From assembly GCA_964459305.1 (NCBI GenBank), contig CAYWNA010000023.1:22200-86199 (forward strand): a stretch of 64,000 nucleotides of DNA, in the 5' to 3' direction. Of this stretch, positions 60,975 through 64,000 are shown piece after piece. A model generated the notes under the pieces. That model did not search any database and was not told the origin of the DNA. It worked only from the letters and a program-made list of their open reading frames with translations. This DNA is from CAYWNA01 sp964459305. GTDB lineage: Bacteria > Planctomycetota > Planctomycetia > Pirellulales > Pirellulaceae. The translations under genes and the position numbers were made by a program. The first letter of the stretch is position 1. Each line of letters opens with the position of its first letter.

Positions 60975-62060
60975 ATGGATTCCGTCCCGCTGCACCACGT
61001 TTGGCAGTACACCGACGTCGATCGGGCCTTCTGGCAGGAACACCTCGACGCCTGGCTGCCGCAGCGCATCATCGACGCGCACACCCACGTGTGCGAACCA
61101 CGATTCCTCTTGGAAAAGGCCACCGAGGCCAAACGGCGACAGTACTGGGTCAATGAAATCAACGACCCGATCGCCGCCGAAGACGCCGCCCGCTGCTATG
61201 CCACCGTGCTGCCCGGGCGCGAGTTCACGTGCATCGCGTTCGGTCATCCGTCGCTCGATTTTGACATCCCTGGTTCCAATACGGCTCTGCAGGCCGAGTG
61301 CGAGAATCGCGGGTGGTATCGACTGGCCGTGATCGGCCCCGATTGGCCGGTCGAACAGATCGTCCGGGAATTGGACAAGCCGAACACACTGGGCGTGAAG
61401 GTCTACTACGCATTGATCCCCGATCAGGATCCCGACTCTCGTGACAAGTACCTGGAAGCCAGCATCTTCGACTTCTTGACGCACGAGCAATTGCGTTTGC
61501 TCAACGATCGCCGTGCCATGCTCATGCTGCATGTGCCCAAGGCCGATCGCCTGGGGCATCCCGACAACATTCGCGAGATCCGCGAAATCCGCGACCGCTA
61601 CGGGGACATCCAAGTGGTCATCGCCCATCTTGGTCGCAGCTACACCTTGCCGCATGCCCAGGAGTCGCTGCCGAAGCTGGCGGACGATGAGGGATTGTGG
61701 TTCGACAACTCGGCGGTGTTCAATCCCGACGTCCATCGCCTTGCCCTGGACACCCTCGGGCCGCATCGAATCCTCTACGGCACCGACAACCCGATTTTCT
61801 ACATGCGCGGTCGCCGTCGCTGGGAGGGACGCCGATACATCAACCACACGAGCCATCCTTTCCACTTCAACACGAACCGTGAAACCTCGGAAATCGAAGC
61901 CCAATACACGCTCTACATGTACGAGGCCCTCAGGACGATCAAGCAAACGTGTGAAGAACTCGGTCTTTCACGCGATGACGTCGAAGCCATCTTTCACACC
62001 AACGCTGAACGGCTCATCCGCCTCAGCAATCCTCAGCGCACCAAGGAGCCCACCCCATGA
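60975..62060 (+). CDS. Amidohydrolase-2-family metal-dependent hydrolase
   Basis: 361 aa TIM barrel. Metal-binding HxH at H36/H38 (IIDAHTHVCEP), LMLHVPKADR, IAHLGRSYTLPHAQE and the Asp of LYGTDNPIFY, in the order seen in amidohydrolase_2 lactonases and decarboxylases. It has no signal peptide and is cytosolic. Its place after the kinase suggests it opens a lactone or hydrolyses an amide in the same pathway, which the aminotransferase across the divide may also serve. The last four bases overlap the next gene (ATGA). Confidence 0.85.
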   Translation: MDSVPLHHVWQYTDVDRAFWQEHLDAWLPQRIIDAHTHVCEPRFLLEKATEAKRRQYWVNEINDPIAAEDAARCYATVLPGREFTCIAFGHPSLDFDIPGSNTALQAECENRGWYRLAVIGPDWPVEQIVRELDKPNTLGVKVYYALIPDQDPDSRDKYLEASIFDFLTHEQLRLLNDRRAMLMLHVPKADRLGHPDNIREIREIRDRYGDIQVVIAHLGRSYTLPHAQESLPKLADDEGLWFDNSAVFNPDVHRLALDTLGPHRILYGTDNPIFYMRGRRRWEGRRYINHTSHPFHFNTNRETSEIEAQYTLYMYEALRTIKQTCEELGLSRDDVEAIFHTNAERLIRLSNPQRTKEPTP

Positions 62061-63424
62061 AGCCTTCCATTACCAAAATGCGGCGGCGCGACTTCTTGAC
62101 GACTCTCGGCGTTGGTGCTGCGGGGGCGATTGTATCGGGAGGCATGGTTCCGAAAGCCCTGGCGGAACCGCTGAATCCCGATACGGGCTTCTTGCTCTCA
62201 AACACAGGCTGCAGTGCCGCCACGGCACATCCGGCGGCAAACAAGATCGTCACGGTGGAGGGCAAGACACATGTCGGCTGGATCGATTCCGATGGCGATG
62301 TGATGAAGGTGCGTGTTCGTACCCTTGATCACGCCGATGGACAATGGTCGCCGAAGTACATCGTTGGAGACGCCTATGACAATCACGGTGGACCGGCCTT
62401 GACCGTGGATAGCAAGGGCTTTCTGCACGCCGTGTACTATCCCCACCATCACCCGTTCCGCTATCGACGCTCGACGCGGTCCAACGACGCATCGGCGTGG
62501 ACAGACGAAGTGTCTTTCGGAAAACGCTGCACCTATCCCAGCCTGGTATGTGGGCGCGACGACACCTTGTACCTGGCGTGTCGCGAAAGCGGCGGGCGGC
62601 AATGGGTCATGAACCTGTACACCAAACCGCCGGACAAGGATTGGCAAGCCCCCGTGGCTCTGGTGCGGGCCAACGCGGCGGGCTACGCCCATTTCCATCA
62701 GTCCCTGGCCTGGGGGCCGGATCACCGGACCCTGCACCTGTTCTGCGTCATCTCCGACGGCAAACCGCTTCGAAGCCACACGATCGGTTACCTCAAAAGC
62801 CCCGATGCCGGAAAGACTTGGCAACGGCATGACGGCAGGCCGGTCGATCTCCCGGCCACCGCCGAGACGGTCTCGGTCGTGAAACATTTACCCGAGGGCG
62901 GCTTGGGCTGTGGCTCGATTGGCGTCGATCCAACCGGCACACCGCACGTGGTGTACGGTTCCAGAGGACAGCTTCCGCTAGAAACCTGGATAGCGACGCC
63001 GGACGCATCAGGAGAATGGCAAAAGCGCCCGCTTGCCCGCGAAGTCGCTGGCCTGCTGCCCGGTTCCGGTTGGGGAGCCTACGCGCCTTGTTTCATCACC
63101 TTTGGCACCGACGGTCGGATGTATGTGGCCGTCACCATGGTCAAGCCAGCCTCGTTGACGCCTCAGGACACGTGGCACTCGTCCACCAACGAGATCGCGT
63201 GGCTGGAATCCAAAGACGGCGGGCAGAGTTTCACCAGCCAACTCCTCACGAAGCTCGATCTGAACAGTCCCCGGCGGTACGTAAGCCTCGAACGCCCCAC
63301 TGGACACAACCGGATCGCCAGGCCGGGACTGATCTATACCTCCGGGCACAGCAGGAAGGACAATCAGGAAATGCAGCACAACCCAGTTTATTGGATTCAG
63401 CCCGAATGCTCACAACGCGAGTGA
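62057..63424 (+). CDS. Tat-exported BNR-repeat beta-propeller protein
   Basis: 455 aa starting inside the stop of the amidohydrolase gene (ATGA), so translated together. Twin-arginine-like signal MRRRDFLTTLGVGAAGAIVS. A sialidase-fold propeller follows, with blades such as GGPALTVDSKGFLHAVYYPH, YPSLVCGRDDTLYLACRESG, IGYLKSPDAGKTWQRHDG and FGTDGRMYVAVTMV, including S-x-D-x-G-x-x-W Asp boxes (SPDAGKTW, SKDGGQSF). It resembles BNR_4-type proteins that include ulvan-type lyases. Likely releases the sugar that the operon then consumes. It is the last gene of the operon. Confidence 0.8.
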   Translation: MKPSITKMRRRDFLTTLGVGAAGAIVSGGMVPKALAEPLNPDTGFLLSNTGCSAATAHPAANKIVTVEGKTHVGWIDSDGDVMKVRVRTLDHADGQWSPKYIVGDAYDNHGGPALTVDSKGFLHAVYYPHHHPFRYRRSTRSNDASAWTDEVSFGKRCTYPSLVCGRDDTLYLACRESGGRQWVMNLYTKPPDKDWQAPVALVRANAAGYAHFHQSLAWGPDHRTLHLFCVISDGKPLRSHTIGYLKSPDAGKTWQRHDGRPVDLPATAETVSVVKHLPEGGLGCGSIGVDPTGTPHVVYGSRGQLPLETWIATPDASGEWQKRPLAREVAGLLPGSGWGAYAPCFITFGTDGRMYVAVTMVKPASLTPQDTWHSSTNEIAWLESKDGGQSFTSQLLTKLDLNSPRRYVSLERPTGHNRIARPGLIYTSGHSRKDNQEMQHNPVYWIQPECSQRE

Positions 63425-64000
63425 GCGTGAAACCACGTCACCCGATGATGGCTGTGACAAGGTACGATGTCCGCTTGAATCTCGGTTACTTCACCGCTGG
63501 AAATGGAGACCGGTGGAGTGGTCACCGCGTTTCACGTTCGGCTCATCTTCGGCCGCCGTGTTTTCGTTACGGCTTGCAGAAGTGCCGCCATTTGCCTTTC
63601 TCATTCACCTCCGCCACGAGCGAGTAGATGGGGGCGTCGATTCTCGACACGACATTTTCGGATATCTTGTGTCGGAATCCCCATTCCGCTGGAGTTACAG
63701 AAGCTCTGTTCTCGAATTCGAAGGTTCAGTGGTCGAATCCGTCAGTGTCGTTTCGATGCGTCGGTCGATTTCACCGACGCAGCAAACCGGATCTTGCCAA
63801 GCACAGCGGTGTGCCCCACCGAGCGCAGTTCGCACATTGCCGTTTCCTACATCGGGCGTGATCACCGACGCGCCCAAGCGAAACGAGCTTGCTGCAACCG
63901 GCGGGGGCGATCTGGGCTGTTGGCAAATCCCGTTGTTTCTTCTCCTGCACTGCCTGAAGGGCAGCCATATCCCTGAACGAAAGCTACTCGAATTCGATCG
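63425..64000. other. 3' flank, no gene supported
   Basis: 576 bases after the BNR gene. Frames of up to 157 codons exist, but none has a plausible start, composition or family. No member of the palindrome families is seen. The window edge may cut a gene that starts beyond it. Confidence 0.4.

Noticed and set aside
60522..61946. 474-codon minus-strand frame
   Set aside because: Spans the kinase/amidohydrolase junction on the opposite strand; both genes on the plus strand have complete family motifs.
63503..63976. 157-codon plus-strand frame at the 3' end
   Set aside because: Cys/Arg/Ser-rich composition, no ribosome site and no recognisable domain.

Overview
The window looks like a piece of a planctomycete chromosome (Planctomycetota, probably a Pirellulales-like lineage, possibly metagenome-derived). 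This is inferred from gene content. It has an ECF sigma factor next to a Ser/Thr kinase with WD40 repeats, a Cys-type sulfatase, Tat-exported Gfo/Idh/MocA proteins, very large secreted LamG/beta-helix/toroid proteins, and many short palindromic repeats. No rRNA, tRNA, CRISPR, integrase or transposase was recognised.

Layout. 1-2.5 kb: the tail of an unknown gene, one coiled-coil hypothetical protein, and a 390-bp-spaced direct repeat beside a scrap of a sulfatase 3' end. 2.5-7.7 kb (minus strand): an ECF sigma factor followed by a zinc-finger/kinase/WD40 gene that is now in three reading frames. One break coincides with a repeat insertion between the HRD and DLG motifs. 7.9-31.4 kb: a polysaccharide/ester-degradation region with a sulfatase, a URO-D-like protein, a TIM-barrel hydrolase, double-domain esterases, a large unknown secreted protein, a 1427-aa chimeric toroid protein, a truncated ceramidase-LamG gene, a heparinase-like lyase, a Tat beta-propeller and a nonsense-mutated Uma2 gene. 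31.4-41.8 kb (all minus): M14 carboxypeptidase, PcRGLX/YetA-like lyase, parallel beta-helix protein, aldo/keto-reductase-like protein and a Gfo/Idh/MocA protein. 42-52.5 kb: LamG-glycosidase, a second Tat Gfo/Idh/MocA protein, a GH42-like beta-galactosidase and a cytosolic Gfo/Idh/MocA dehydrogenase.

52.7-63.4 kb is the most coherent functional unit, a divergent regulon. Leftwards it encodes a DeoR regulator, a sodium/solute symporter and a class-III aminotransferase. Rightwards it encodes an FbaB/LsrF-like class I aldolase, an L-arabinose-isomerase-like enzyme, an FGGY kinase, an amidohydrolase and a Tat BNR-propeller protein. Back-to-back sigma70-type promoters can be read in the gap. Uptake, isomerisation, phosphorylation and aldol cleavage of a sugar is the simplest reading. 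The aminotransferase and amidohydrolase make it unlike the textbook arabinose, fucose or rhamnose routes, and the substrate is unknown.

The second theme is the palindromic repeats. At least five families of about 50-130 bp occur in intergenic gaps, inside each other, and in frame inside three coding regions (kinase, esterase, YetA-like protein). Several reading frames run from genes into these palindromes, so I moved many start codons inward to an ATG/GTG after the repeat.
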